A stretch of 33,215 nucleotides of DNA from Solobacterium sp. (GCA_022486705.1 JAKVKC010000025.1:1-33215), one strand, 5' to 3'. Positions 10,839 to 18,661 are shown, counted from the first letter of the stretch. Notes: generated from the letters alone by a model not told the origin. Numbers and translations are program-made.

Positions 10839-11816
10839 TTAGAATCTGAGATAATGCGGAATATATGGTTCCTCTAAATACTGAATATCGTCACTGGTCA
10901 AAGAAACATCAAATACTTTCACCGTATCCACCAGTCTGGCTGGTGAAGAAGTCCCTACGATCACAGATGTGATATATGGTTTGGACAATTCCCATGCCAA
11001 GGCAATATCTGCTTTAGATACATTGTATTTTTCGGACAATTCTTCTACTCTGCGGCTGATCTCATCTTCACAGCCATCACTGTAGAGTGCTTCCGCCGTC
11101 GCATGTTTTGTCTGCGTTTTTGATCTCTCTGTCACTTCGCCATCCTTTCGTGACAGTCTTCCTCCCGCCAATGGCTGGTACGGCGTCATCGCCGTATGCA
11201 TATCGATCAGCTGCGGGATCTGTTCGCGTTCTTCCTCCCGATACAGCAGATTGTATTTATTCTGCATCGACGCAAATTTTGTCCATCCTCTTTGTTCAGC
11301 AATATACTGTGCTTTGGCAAACTGCCATGCATTGCAGGAAGAACATCCGATATAGCGTACCTTTCCGCTTCTCACTAAATCATTCAAAGCTTCCATCGTT
11401 TCCTCGATCGGCGTATCTTCATCCCAGCGATGAATGATATACAGATCAATGTAATCTGTCTGCAGTCTTTTTAAAGAGCGTTCAATTTCCGTAAAGATGT
11501 GCTTGCGGGACAGTCCTTTTCTGTTCGGTCCCTCTCCTGCTGCCAAGCATACTTTTGTTGCGATCACGACTTCTTCCCGCTTGGCAAAATCTTTCAATGC
11601 CTGCCCTAAGATCTCTTCACTGGAACCATCACTGTAGACATTGGCTGTATCAAAGAAATTAATGCCTAATTCCAATGCGCGGCGGATTACTTCTCGGCTG
11701 GGGTCCTTCGGCAGCGACCAAGATGGATAGCCTCTTTCCGGTTCGCCGAAGCTCATGCATCCTAAGCAGATCTTTGAAACATCCAATCCTGTATTTCCTA
11801 ATTTTGTGTATTTCAT
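10839..11816 (-). CDS. Aldo/keto reductase
   Basis: A 325-aa NADP(H)-type aldo/keto reductase of the YajO/IolS-like group. The catalytic tetrad is Asp56 (NFFDTANVY), Tyr61, Lys88 (ATKV) and His129 (YIIHRWDED). The C-terminus VIVGTSSPARLVDTV binds the cofactor phosphate. The gene starts only 2 nt after the 3' end of a group II intron. GAGG lies 13 nt before the ATG, a long and therefore weak spacing. Before intron insertion it would have begun 5 nt after the stop of the iron-ADH-family gene, so the two were one MerR-controlled unit. It probably reduces aldehydes or ketones. Confidence 0.9.
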   Translation of the reverse strand: MKYTKLGNTGLDVSKICLGCMSFGEPERGYPSWSLPKDPSREVIRRALELGINFFDTANVYSDGSSEEILGQALKDFAKREEVVIATKVCLAAGEGPNRKGLSRKHIFTEIERSLKRLQTDYIDLYIIHRWDEDTPIEETMEALNDLVRSGKVRYIGCSSCNAWQFAKAQYIAEQRGWTKFASMQNKYNLLYREEEREQIPQLIDMHTAMTPYQPLAGGRLSRKDGEVTERSKTQTKHATAEALYSDGCEDEISRRVEELSEKYNVSKADIALAWELSKPYITSVIVGTSSPARLVDTVKVFDVSLTSDDIQYLEEPYIPHYLRF

Positions 11817-11865
11817 AAGTAAATTTATTCCTCACTTTCTTTAACAATCGAAATAAACTCCTCTA

Positions 11866-11900
11866 AGAACCGTGCATGCAGATTTCCCGCACACGGCTCC
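11866..11900 (-). ncRNA. Group II intron domain V
   Basis: On the minus strand the segment begins GGAGCCGTGTGCGGGAAA and ends GCACGGTTC, the highly conserved catalytic hairpin of group II introns with its GAAA tetraloop region. It sits 24 nt beyond the RT stop codon, as expected. Confidence 0.92.
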
Positions 11901-11924
11901 CCACATTTACTTCGAACAATGCCT

Positions 11925-13209
11925 TCAGTTGTACACTACTGGACCATATCCCCATATATTCACATGAATATACGGTTGCTTGATACGCAGTTTCCAACAC
12001 TCGTAGAACTTCTCAAGTGTAAAACTCTTTCTCTGACTTCTACGGTTCAGCCACTTGAACGTCACCCACATTGCGTGACAGTAGAGGGCTTTGACTTCCC
12101 ATAGCGCTCCGCTCACACTGTAATAGTTATTCGTTCCAATCAGTTTCCGATTCAGTTTACTCATAAAGAGATCAAATTCCATCGTACGATTTTCTTTAAC
12201 CCACTTCTTGAGATTCGCCTTGAACTGTTTCTTTTTCTTCTTACTGATTTTGTGACCAACCGTGTATTTACCTTGTCTTGTCTTACCGTTGACATGCGTA
12301 AATCCCAGAAAATCAAATGTATCTTTTGGTCTTACTGTTTCTTCCAAACGGAAGAATCCTTGTTTTGTCCTCCGCTAGTTGGAGCCCAAACTTTGCTAAA
12401 CGCTTCTTCAGTACCTCATAGACTGCTTTCGCTTCATTCTCGTTTTCGAACATGATGATGAAATCATCAGCGTAGCGTACAAGATATGCCTCTCCTTTTA
12501 ACTGTTTACTGATGTGTTCTACAAACCATCTGTCGAGCACATAATGCAGGTAAACATTTGCCAGTACTGGCGATATCAGTCCACCTTGCGGTGTTCCAAC
12601 ACTTGTTTCCTCATAACGATTCTGAATCATGACTCCAGCCTTCAGAAAGCGTGCAATGTATCTCAGGAAGTTCTTGTCCGCAATATCGTTTTCAAGAAAC
12701 TTCATGAGCCACTTGTGGTCAACGTTATCAAAGAATCCCTTGATGTCACATTCAAGAATATAGTTCACTTTCTTGAACATAATGTCATCATTGACTGCCT
12801 TGATCGCATCGTGTGCTTTTCTTCCCGGTCTGAATCCATAGGAGCAGTCCAGAAATCTAGGCTCATATATCTCGTTCAATATATTTGCCATGACTCCCTG
12901 AACAAGTTTATCTTCGTAACTCGGTATTCCAAGGTGTCTTGTCTTTCCGTTGGGTTTTGGTATCTCCACCCTGCGGACTGGCTGTGGCCTGTAGGAGAAC
13001 GTCTTCATTCTGCTCAGCAGATTGTTTAAGTTCTCTTCCAGATTCTCTCCATACTTATCCTTGGTTACCTTGTCCACTCCGATTGCTTTGTTGCGTGATT
13101 GTCTTCTATGTTCCGCTTCAAGCGTCTCATAGTTGACTCGGTTGATTAACGTTTCAAGTTTGGAGTGTTTCATCGACAATGTTCTTATATCTTGTTGTTG
13201 TGTTCCCAT
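11925..13209 (-). pseudogene. ltrA: Group II intron reverse transcriptase/maturase, frameshifted
   Basis: The first frame (13209 to 12313, 298 aa) has the RT motifs, including IPKPNGKTRHLGIPSYEDK, TPQGGLISPVLANVYL and the catalytic YADDF. It then runs out of frame in FGRNSKTK. The second frame (up to 12347, ending 11925) continues with DTFDFLGFTHVNGKTR and the maturase (domain X) region. Removing one A from the four-A run (tttt on the plus strand, 12324-12327) restores the expected NSKTKDTFDFLGF join and a single protein of about 427 aa. No HNH endonuclease domain is visible at the C-terminus. AAGGAAAGC before ATG 13209 supports that start. The defect could be a real mutation or a sequencing error. 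Confidence 0.88.
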
Positions 13210-13713
13210 GCTTTCCTTTCGACCTCCAGTGTCTGAACATGTTTCCCTTCAAGAAACGTAATTGTGTTTCGACCCTTGGCTCCATATGATTTCTCATACT
13301 TCACAGCTACTACGGTCTCATCGGACTCCTTGCAGTTTATTTCGCTTCCTTGTGTGATTGGCACTTGTTCGCGATACCTTTGTTACAAGGAACTGCAAGG
13401 CCTCCCAGGTACACAATCAATACCTTGACCTCTCGCCCATCTTTCAAACGCCGATGGCATCTCCTCGTTCTCGCGTGTAACGAACGATTCTTATTGGCTG
13501 CGACTTAAATGAGAGTATCGCCTGCCACTCTGTTGGAACTAACGACGCTATATTGATTCAAGCTTTCGCCTTAGGGCTCTAAGTCTTTCCTGCCTACGCT
13601 TAACCTGCAACCTCACGATTACAAGTCCAAGGCTGGATACTGGCTCCTCGCTAAGGATTACCAGGCAGGGAGTTTCACCCTACTTTACTGATTGCGCCGA
13701 ACTGGCGCACCAT

Positions 13714-14844
13714 TTAATTTTCCTCGGCGCTTTCTCTCACCATTGCAAACAGTTCTTCTTTTGAAAAATTAAGATCTTCTTTGATATTCTCATTGATGCA
13801 GCTGTCAGCTGCTTTTCCATACACAGCAGATGATGTTGGAATATCTCCCATCTTCATCAATCGCTTTATCTCTTCAAATCCTTTTTGAATGATATCCTGA
13901 CTGCTCAGACATGCATCGATGTCCAATATATCAATGCAGAAGTTCTTGATATCTTCAAGATGATACCGGCTCATATATTTCAGCCAATACGGATACATCA
14001 GGGTCACGCCTTCTCGGTAGGAAACATGATACAGCGTGCATGGGATATCTCCGACCGTGTATATACTGATCGGATAGCGGCTGTTTCTGCCGCAGTCCAG
14101 AATGCCCATTGTTGTGACGGCACTGGCCCACATGATATTGGATCTGGCATCAAGATCATCTGGTCTTTTCAGCAGGATCTGATAGCTGTCCAGAACAGTT
14201 TTCAATACCGTTTTGGTAAAGCCCTTGGCAAGTTCATTATCGTTATCAAAATAATTGACACTTGCCTGAATGAAAGTCACCATGGCGCTGTAAGCGGTAT
14301 TGAGCTTATTCAGAGAACAGGTAAGCTCTGGATCCAGCAGAGCATAATCGGCATAGATGCCTCGCAGCCGTCCTTCATGTCCATCCTGTGTTCGTGCATC
14401 CGCAAGTCCATCGGTCTCACTTCCGCTGGAAGGATAGGTCGGGATCAGCACAATGCCTAATTTTTCATCATTGGCTCCGGAGATCCTCGTACTGAGATAG
14501 CAGTTAAGATTCGCATGCTTGGCACCAAAGGCAATGATCTTTGCAGCATCCATGACCATGGCACCGCCAGCACCAACAACGCATGTGATCTTTTCTCTCT
14601 GACAGATACGGATCGCTTCTTCATAAATTTGATAAGAGCGCTCCGTAATGCCGCCATACTCTTCAAAGGGGATCCTGTTTTTATCAAATACTTCCGTGAT
14701 CTGATCATAAATACCGCTGTCTTTGACTGCCTGCCTGCCATACAGCAGCAATACCTTCTCATACCGGCAGATCTTAGCCAATTCCTGATATGATTCTCTT
14801 GAGAAAATCACTTTAACAGGACAGTAATATGCAAATTCATTCAA
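13714..14844 (-). CDS. Iron-ADH-family protein with apparently lost metal ligands
   Basis: A 376-aa protein of the iron-containing alcohol dehydrogenase family (YqhD/BdhA-like). The NAD(P) motif VGAGGAMVMDAAK (90-102) and PTYPSSGSETDG (135-146) are kept. By eye alignment the four metal ligands are replaced: Asp to Ser186, His to Thr190 (YSAMVT), His to Asp266 (GDIPCT) and His to Tyr276 (YHVSYREG). It may therefore not be a metal-dependent dehydrogenase. The start is TTG at 14844, preceded by AGGAGG at 9 nt; no in-frame ATG lies nearby. It is the first gene of the MerR-controlled operon, and a group II intron follows its stop codon. Confidence 0.85.
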   Translation of the reverse strand: MNEFAYYCPVKVIFSRESYQELAKICRYEKVLLLYGRQAVKDSGIYDQITEVFDKNRIPFEEYGGITERSYQIYEEAIRICQREKITCVVGAGGAMVMDAAKIIAFGAKHANLNCYLSTRISGANDEKLGIVLIPTYPSSGSETDGLADARTQDGHEGRLRGIYADYALLDPELTCSLNKLNTAYSAMVTFIQASVNYFDNDNELAKGFTKTVLKTVLDSYQILLKRPDDLDARSNIMWASAVTTMGILDCGRNSRYPISIYTVGDIPCTLYHVSYREGVTLMYPYWLKYMSRYHLEDIKNFCIDILDIDACLSSQDIIQKGFEEIKRLMKMGDIPTSSAVYGKAADSCINENIKEDLNFSKEELFAMVRESAEEN

Positions 14845-14865
14845 TGATCATCACCTCCTGAGCTC

Positions 14866-14896
14866 ACTATAACGTTAAAGTTAACTTTAAAGTCAA
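14866..14896 (-). promoter_or_regulatory. MerR-type promoter (19-bp spacer) of the ADH-family operon
   Basis: On the minus strand TTGACT (-35, 14896-14891) and TATAGT (-10, 14871-14866) are separated by exactly 19 bp. This overlong spacer is the hallmark of promoters activated by MerR proteins, which bend the DNA to bring the boxes into register. The palindromic operator fills the spacer. Confidence 0.85.
14875..14890. promoter_or_regulatory. Palindromic MerR operator
   Basis: TTAAAGTTAACTTTAA is a perfect 16-bp inverted repeat lying inside the 19-bp spacer between the -35 and -10 boxes of the ADH-family promoter. It also lies upstream of the divergent merR promoter, so the regulator could control both. 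Confidence 0.85.
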
Positions 14897-14902
14897 TAGG
14901 TA

Positions 14903-14931
14903 TTGATAAAATTCTTTTCTGTCCATATGAT
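14903..14931 (+). promoter_or_regulatory. Promoter of the divergent merR gene
   Basis: TTGATA (14903-14908), a 17-bp spacer and TATGAT (14926-14931) form a good sigma-A promoter. Transcription would start about 10 nt before the ATG at 14949, giving a very short leader that still includes AGGTG. Confidence 0.7.
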
Positions 14932-14948
14932 GTAGTCAGGTGAATAAA

Positions 14949-15359
14949 ATGAAATATGGAATAAAAGAAGTCAGCAGTATGGTCCAGATCCCATTATCAA
15001 CGATCAGATACTATGATGCAGAAGGTCTTCTGCCATTCTTGGAAAGAAAAGAATCCGGATACCGCATTTTTTCTGATGGCGATATTGCATTGCTGCAGGT
15101 CATTGAATGCTTTAAGAGCACAGGCATGTCGATCAAAGATATCCGCCGCTTTGTTGAACTGATCAAACAGGGCGATGAGACACTGCAGGAAAGATATGAT
15201 ATGTTTGCTGAACAAAAAAAGATCATCCAGAAACAGATGGATGATATACAGAAACAAATGGATGTTGTTGATCACAAGTTATGGTATTACCGAACAGCCA
15301 TTGAGGCAGGAACTGAGGAAATTCATCGAAAGGCGAAAAGAAATAAGATATCTAAGTAA
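14949..15359 (+). CDS. MerR-family regulator, divergent from the ADH-family operon
   Basis: A 136-aa regulator: winged helix YGIKEVSSMVQIPLSTIRYY, EGLLP wing, ESGYRIFSDGDIALLQ, then a long C-terminal coiled coil (about 80-125). It has no cysteine metal site. It is divergent from a promoter with a 19-bp spacer containing a perfect palindrome, so it very likely activates the ADH/aldo-keto reductase operon in response to an organic ligand, perhaps an aldehyde. A GTG at 14940 is in frame, but AGGTG lies six bases before ATG 14949, so the ATG is preferred. A terminator overlaps its stop codon. Confidence 0.9.
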   Translation: MKYGIKEVSSMVQIPLSTIRYYDAEGLLPFLERKESGYRIFSDGDIALLQVIECFKSTGMSIKDIRRFVELIKQGDETLQERYDMFAEQKKIIQKQMDDIQKQMDVVDHKLWYYRTAIEAGTEEIHRKAKRNKISK

Positions 15360-15386
15360 ACCATTTTCTTAGATATCCTTTTTTTT
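15347..15386 (+). terminator. Rho-independent terminator of merR
   Basis: A perfect 10-bp stem (GATATCTAAG / CTTAGATATC) with an 11-nt loop is followed by C and eight T. The 5' arm overlaps the last codons of merR. Confidence 0.92.
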
Positions 15387-15445
15387 GAAATATTTATTTC
15401 TATCTAATCCTTTAGGTATACTTTATAAATCGCTGCTAAATGGAA

Positions 15446-16015
15446 TCAAGAGATCAGTTTGATGGATATTGCTGCAGCTCCATCTCCTTCAAATTTCTTC
15501 CAATCCACAAAAACATCAGATTGTGGAATCCGGCAATTCAAGGAAAGAAAAATAAGCATAGTATCTTTGTCAGCAGCCAAATCAGACTGGTTCATATTCG
15601 TGTATTTCCATAGATTAGTTTCATTTCCATTCGCAAAACTGCTAGGAATCTTTACTGACTCATTCTGTTGGCTGCCATATGAAATATCGGCACTTTGTCC
15701 CGAAATACCGCAGGCAAGAACCGCATCTGATTCGTAATGATAAGAAAATTTGTTTTCTTGTGACCATTTGTCATCTTGATAAATTGCAATTGTCACTTGG
15801 AACTTCTGTTTACTTTCATTCTTTGGTATAGAAATTTGGTACATATGCTGAGATCCAATATCCTTAGTGTACTTAATAGATGCATTTACCTGACTCTCTG
15901 CACTTGGCACAACGTCAGGACTCACTGCTACATTGTCTTTACTAACACAGCCAAGACAAGAGGAAAATATGATCGCACTTATTCCAACGATGAGTTGTCT
16001 AGTATGCAAGATCAT
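15446..16015 (-). CDS. Predicted lipoprotein, family not recognised
   Basis: A 189-aa protein. The N-terminus MILHTRQLIVGISAIIFSSC is a signal peptide, and CLGC near residue 19 is a plausible lipobox. The rest is hydrophilic, Ser/Asn/Gln-rich and probably beta-rich; I recognise no domain. The ATG at 16015 lies inside the last codons of the upstream secreted-protein gene (17-nt overlap), with only GGCTGGGG before it, so it is likely translated by coupling. A GTG start at 16027 is possible. The gene is part of an AT-rich island, which suggests acquisition by transfer. The function is unknown. Confidence 0.7.
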   Translation of the reverse strand: MILHTRQLIVGISAIIFSSCLGCVSKDNVAVSPDVVPSAESQVNASIKYTKDIGSQHMYQISIPKNESKQKFQVTIAIYQDDKWSQENKFSYHYESDAVLACGISGQSADISYGSQQNESVKIPSSFANGNETNLWKYTNMNQSDLAADKDTMLIFLSLNCRIPQSDVFVDWKKFEGDGAAAISIKLIS

Positions 16016-16496
16016 AACCCCAGCCACGATATACGCTTCGATTTGAAGATGATACTCTGCAAACTCCAGAGCCAGTATATGTTTCTGTATAACTAGTCAC
16101 ACGAAATGAATCATAGAATGCTTTCACAACTAATTCTAAGTTACTAGATGTATTATTTGTTTTTGCCCATCCTATAGTATTGCCAGCAGTATAACTAAAT
16201 TGATACCCCCAGTCTAGAAACTCAGAAATCACACTAATAGCTGCCTGGTTAGAAACTGTTGTGGAATGCGTTGTTGTAACATTTGCTGTTGAACCAGGGA
16301 CATATATCAATCCTGTTCTATTAACAATTTCGGAATTTCCAGTGGACAAACGCGACAAAGAATTATAAGAGCTTGAACATTGAACAGCATATTCATTTGG
16401 AGAAATACTTGATTCTGCATTGACAGATTGTGGAATAACAAAAATACTGATCAGTGAAAATGTGATCATCGTAACTAATGCTTTATTATTATTCAT
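15999..16496 (-). CDS. Predicted secreted protein, family not recognised
   Basis: A 165-aa protein with a clear Sec signal peptide (MNNNKALVTMITFSLISIFV, likely cut after QSVNA near residue 26). The mature part is Ser/Thr/Asn-rich with repeated aromatic residues (FLDWGYQFSYTAGNTIGWAK) and ends in Tyr. It has two cysteines (VQCSSS and SGVCRV) that could form one disulfide. No domain is recognised; a small extracellular binding protein or bacteriocin-like product cannot be excluded. A TTG lies seven codons upstream, but AAGGAG lies at good spacing before ATG 16496. The lipoprotein gene overlaps its 3' end, so the two are one unit. Confidence 0.72.
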   Translation of the reverse strand: MNNNKALVTMITFSLISIFVIPQSVNAESSISPNEYAVQCSSSYNSLSRLSTGNSEIVNRTGLIYVPGSTANVTTTHSTTVSNQAAISVISEFLDWGYQFSYTAGNTIGWAKTNNTSSNLELVVKAFYDSFRVTSYTETYTGSGVCRVSSSNRSVYRGWGYDLAY

Positions 16497-16821
16497 GAAC
16501 CTCTCCTTTATTAACAATAGTTTATATTATGCAATTTTTAGTATAAGCATTATACCCAGAGGATATCTAATGTATTGTAAGTCAGGTATTCAACATAACG
16601 TATCCTGCCATTTCAAACACTAGGAAACAAAAAAGCGCTCAAACAAGCTCTGTGATTTGTTTACTTACGAAATATCTCCGTTTTTATACCTTTGAAAATT
16701 ATAATATTTCACCAAAATTCCCTCTTTATTTTTAATATAGACTTACCGTATTTTCCTGTCAGGTTCCTATGATTTTGGAGAATTTCTAATTGCTAATAAA
16801 AGAAATTTATATTAGTATATA
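16497..16821. other. AT-rich intergenic region
   Basis: This 325-bp gap separates the secreted-protein gene from the esterase gene, which reads toward it. It is visibly AT-rich, with no ORF of note, tRNA or convincing repeat. Promoter elements for the secreted-protein gene must lie near 16500-16550, where several AT-rich hexamers occur but none forms a clear -35/-10 pair. A short GC hairpin-like stretch near 16635-16650 lacks a proper stem. Confidence 0.5.
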
Positions 16822-17724
16822 TTACTTATGATCCGATGTTTGTGGAAGCTGATTGATAAATGTATTAAAGAAATTACATTCTTCATCATTGCATAAAGTT
16901 GCTTCTGGCAATCTCATATTACAATGGAATACATGTGCTAATTGGTTCTTAGCATTGCCATATGTTCGATATATAAAAGGTATGCTGTTCTTCTTTAATA
17001 CAGGAATCAATTTCTCTGGAGCAGCATTTAGAAAGTCTCCTGGGCAAGTCATAATAAAGCATGATGGATAATTCTCATTGATCCAATGAATGGTACTGAT
17101 TTCTGTATATATCGTTTCCGAACTATTCTCGGGTAAGAAAACTTGAATTAAAGGATCCGTATCTCCTAAAAGATTATCCGCAAAATCATATACACCACAA
17201 TTCAATGCAATTGCTTGAAAAGCAAAACCCTTTGGGAGATTATAAGGCACCTTAAATTGTGCATTCGTCAAAGCAGCAGCATATAAGGAAAGCATATGCG
17301 CTCCAGCACTATCCCCAACACCAAAGATATGTTCAAGATCAAACCCATATTCTTCTCCATGATCCAAAATCCATTGTGATACAGTACTCGTATCTTCAAA
17401 TGAAGCAGGATAGCGATATTCCGGTGCTAAGCGATAGGAATAATTCACCACGGCAAATCCCCTCTGTGCCAATGACATGCAATACCATTGATATACTTCT
17501 TTTGTACCGTATACCCAGCCGCCGCCATGGACGCTGAGGATCACCGGCAGTTTTCCGGAACGATCCTTCGGCCGATAGACATCCAATTTCTGCAGTTCAG
17601 GGTCGTCTGTTCCATAGACGATATCATCAAAGCGCATGATATCTTCCGGTGTCTTCTGCCCCGCATCTCTTTTGGCATCGCCCTGTCCGAATTCATCTCT
17701 GATCTTCTGTACATATGCATTCAT
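16822..17724 (-). CDS. Alpha/beta-hydrolase (HSL/carboxylesterase-like)
   Basis: A 300-aa cytoplasmic esterase-type hydrolase. The oxyanion motif HGGGW is at 66-70 and the nucleophile elbow GDSAG at 137-141 (Ser139). The acid is probably the Asp of TCPGDFL and the base the His of AHVFHCN. These are features of the HSL/acetylesterase branch; the natural ester is unknown. The start ATG 17724 lies 1 nt after the upstream stop, with GAGG 9 nt before it; a TTG five codons upstream is less likely. Base composition changes within the gene. The first about 80 codons match the GC-rich neighbours (62% GC in 17521-17580), while the rest is AT-rich (32% GC in 17161-17220), suggesting a mosaic gene. Confidence 0.87.
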   Translation of the reverse strand: MNAYVQKIRDEFGQGDAKRDAGQKTPEDIMRFDDIVYGTDDPELQKLDVYRPKDRSGKLPVILSVHGGGWVYGTKEVYQWYCMSLAQRGFAVVNYSYRLAPEYRYPASFEDTSTVSQWILDHGEEYGFDLEHIFGVGDSAGAHMLSLYAAALTNAQFKVPYNLPKGFAFQAIALNCGVYDFADNLLGDTDPLIQVFLPENSSETIYTEISTIHWINENYPSCFIMTCPGDFLNAAPEKLIPVLKKNSIPFIYRTYGNAKNQLAHVFHCNMRLPEATLCNDEECNFFNTFINQLPQTSDHK

Positions 17725-17725
17725 A

Positions 17726-18646
17726 TCATTTTTCCTCAAGACTTCCCTGTACGATATTCTCTTCCTTCATTTCATGACGGATCATGTTCAGGACTTTTTT
17801 CTTATCGCGGCTCCACAATGGTGCTAAAAGAAGTTCGCCATTGGCATCTCCCGTCAGACGATGGATCGCAATGGATGGATCCAGATGGCCGATGCACTGC
17901 ACGATCTCATGCACATATTCTTCCAAGTCCATGACATGCAGTTTTTCCTTGTCTTCCTGATATATGGCACCAAGATCTGTACCGGCAAGATACTGCAGCA
18001 GCTGAAGTTTAATGCCATCGATCTTCAATGCATTGAGATGCTCCATCGTCTGCACAGCCATCGCTTCTGTTTCCTGCGGAAAGCCAAGGATGCAATGAAC
18101 GATTACCGGTATTTCAAGTTCATGCAGTGCCTGCACTGTTTCATCAAAGACCGGCAGCGCATAGCCCCGCCGCATCCAGACAGCCGTCTCTTCATGGATC
18201 GTCTGCAGCCCCAGTTCGCACCAGATAAATTTCTGCGGATATGTCTGTTTCAGTTCTTTCAGCAGAGCTAAAACATCTTTGCCTAAACAGTCCGGACGTG
18301 TACCGATCGAGATGCCGGCAAATAAAGGATCTGCCAGAGCTGCCGAGAAAAGAGATCTCAGTTTTTCTATCGGCGCATAGGTATTTGTATACGATTGAAA
18401 GTAGGCAATATAGTCTCCCTCTTTGGCATCCTGATGGTTGAAGATCAGATCGGTCAGTGCCAGTTTCTGGCCATGATACGGAATGGCAAAATCACCGGAT
18501 CCTCCCTCATCGCAGAAGATGCATCCGCGAGAACCAAGCGTACCGTCGCGGTTGGGACAGGTCATGCCGGCATCCAGACAGACGCGATAAAGTTTTCTGC
18601 CGCAATTCTGACGGCAGTATGCCGAAAAAGTAAAATAGCGTTCCAT
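17726..18646 (-). CDS. YhcC/TIGR01212-family radical SAM protein
   Basis: A 306-aa radical SAM enzyme. The cluster-binding cysteines are Cys30, Cys42 and Cys45 in CPNRDGTLGSRGCIFC, the CX11CX2C pattern of the YhcC family. The N-terminus RYFTFSAYCRQNCGRKLYRV is also family-typical. Later segments ISIGTRPDCL and WCELGLQTIHEET match the SAM barrel. The function of this family is not firmly established; some members are linked to RNA or protein modification. No Shine-Dalgarno precedes the ATG. Instead TATGAT lies exactly 6 nt upstream, suggesting a leaderless mRNA. The esterase gene begins 1 nt after its stop. Confidence 0.9.
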   Translation of the reverse strand: MERYFTFSAYCRQNCGRKLYRVCLDAGMTCPNRDGTLGSRGCIFCDEGGSGDFAIPYHGQKLALTDLIFNHQDAKEGDYIAYFQSYTNTYAPIEKLRSLFSAALADPLFAGISIGTRPDCLGKDVLALLKELKQTYPQKFIWCELGLQTIHEETAVWMRRGYALPVFDETVQALHELEIPVIVHCILGFPQETEAMAVQTMEHLNALKIDGIKLQLLQYLAGTDLGAIYQEDKEKLHVMDLEEYVHEIVQCIGHLDPSIAIHRLTGDANGELLLAPLWSRDKKKVLNMIRHEMKEENIVQGSLEEK

Positions 18647-18652
18647 GCATCT

Positions 18653-18658
18653 ATCATA
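18653..18658 (-). promoter_or_regulatory. -10 box of a probable leaderless promoter (radical SAM gene)
   Basis: TATGAT on the minus strand ends 6 nt before the A of the ATG, placing the expected transcription start at or next to the start codon. A -35 is not convincing. The patatin terminator overlaps the region upstream. Confidence 0.5.
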
Positions 18659-18661
18659 ACG

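Larger units (their letters stand above)
11819..13710 (-). mobile_element. Group II intron, complete RNA ends, broken ORF
   Basis: A 1892-nt group II intron lying in the same direction as its host operon. The 5' end is GTGCG (13710 downward), matching the GUGYG consensus. The 3' end is AC, matching AY. The intron holds about 500 nt of RNA domains before the ORF, a reverse transcriptase ORF, domain V and a plausible domain VI hairpin (arms near 11853-11863 and 11821-11831). Seven exon bases just before the intron (TTAAATG, 13717 to 13711) are perfectly complementary to CATTTAA inside the intron (13511 to 13505), a convincing IBS1-EBS1 pair. It sits three bases after the ADH-family stop codon, so it interrupts no protein. 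I did not assign its class. Confidence 0.9.

Noticed and set aside
12313-12347. Programmed ribosomal frameshift in the intron reverse transcriptase
   Set aside because: The join needs a skipped base at a run of only four A, with no slippery heptamer or visible stimulator. A simple one-base insertion is more likely.
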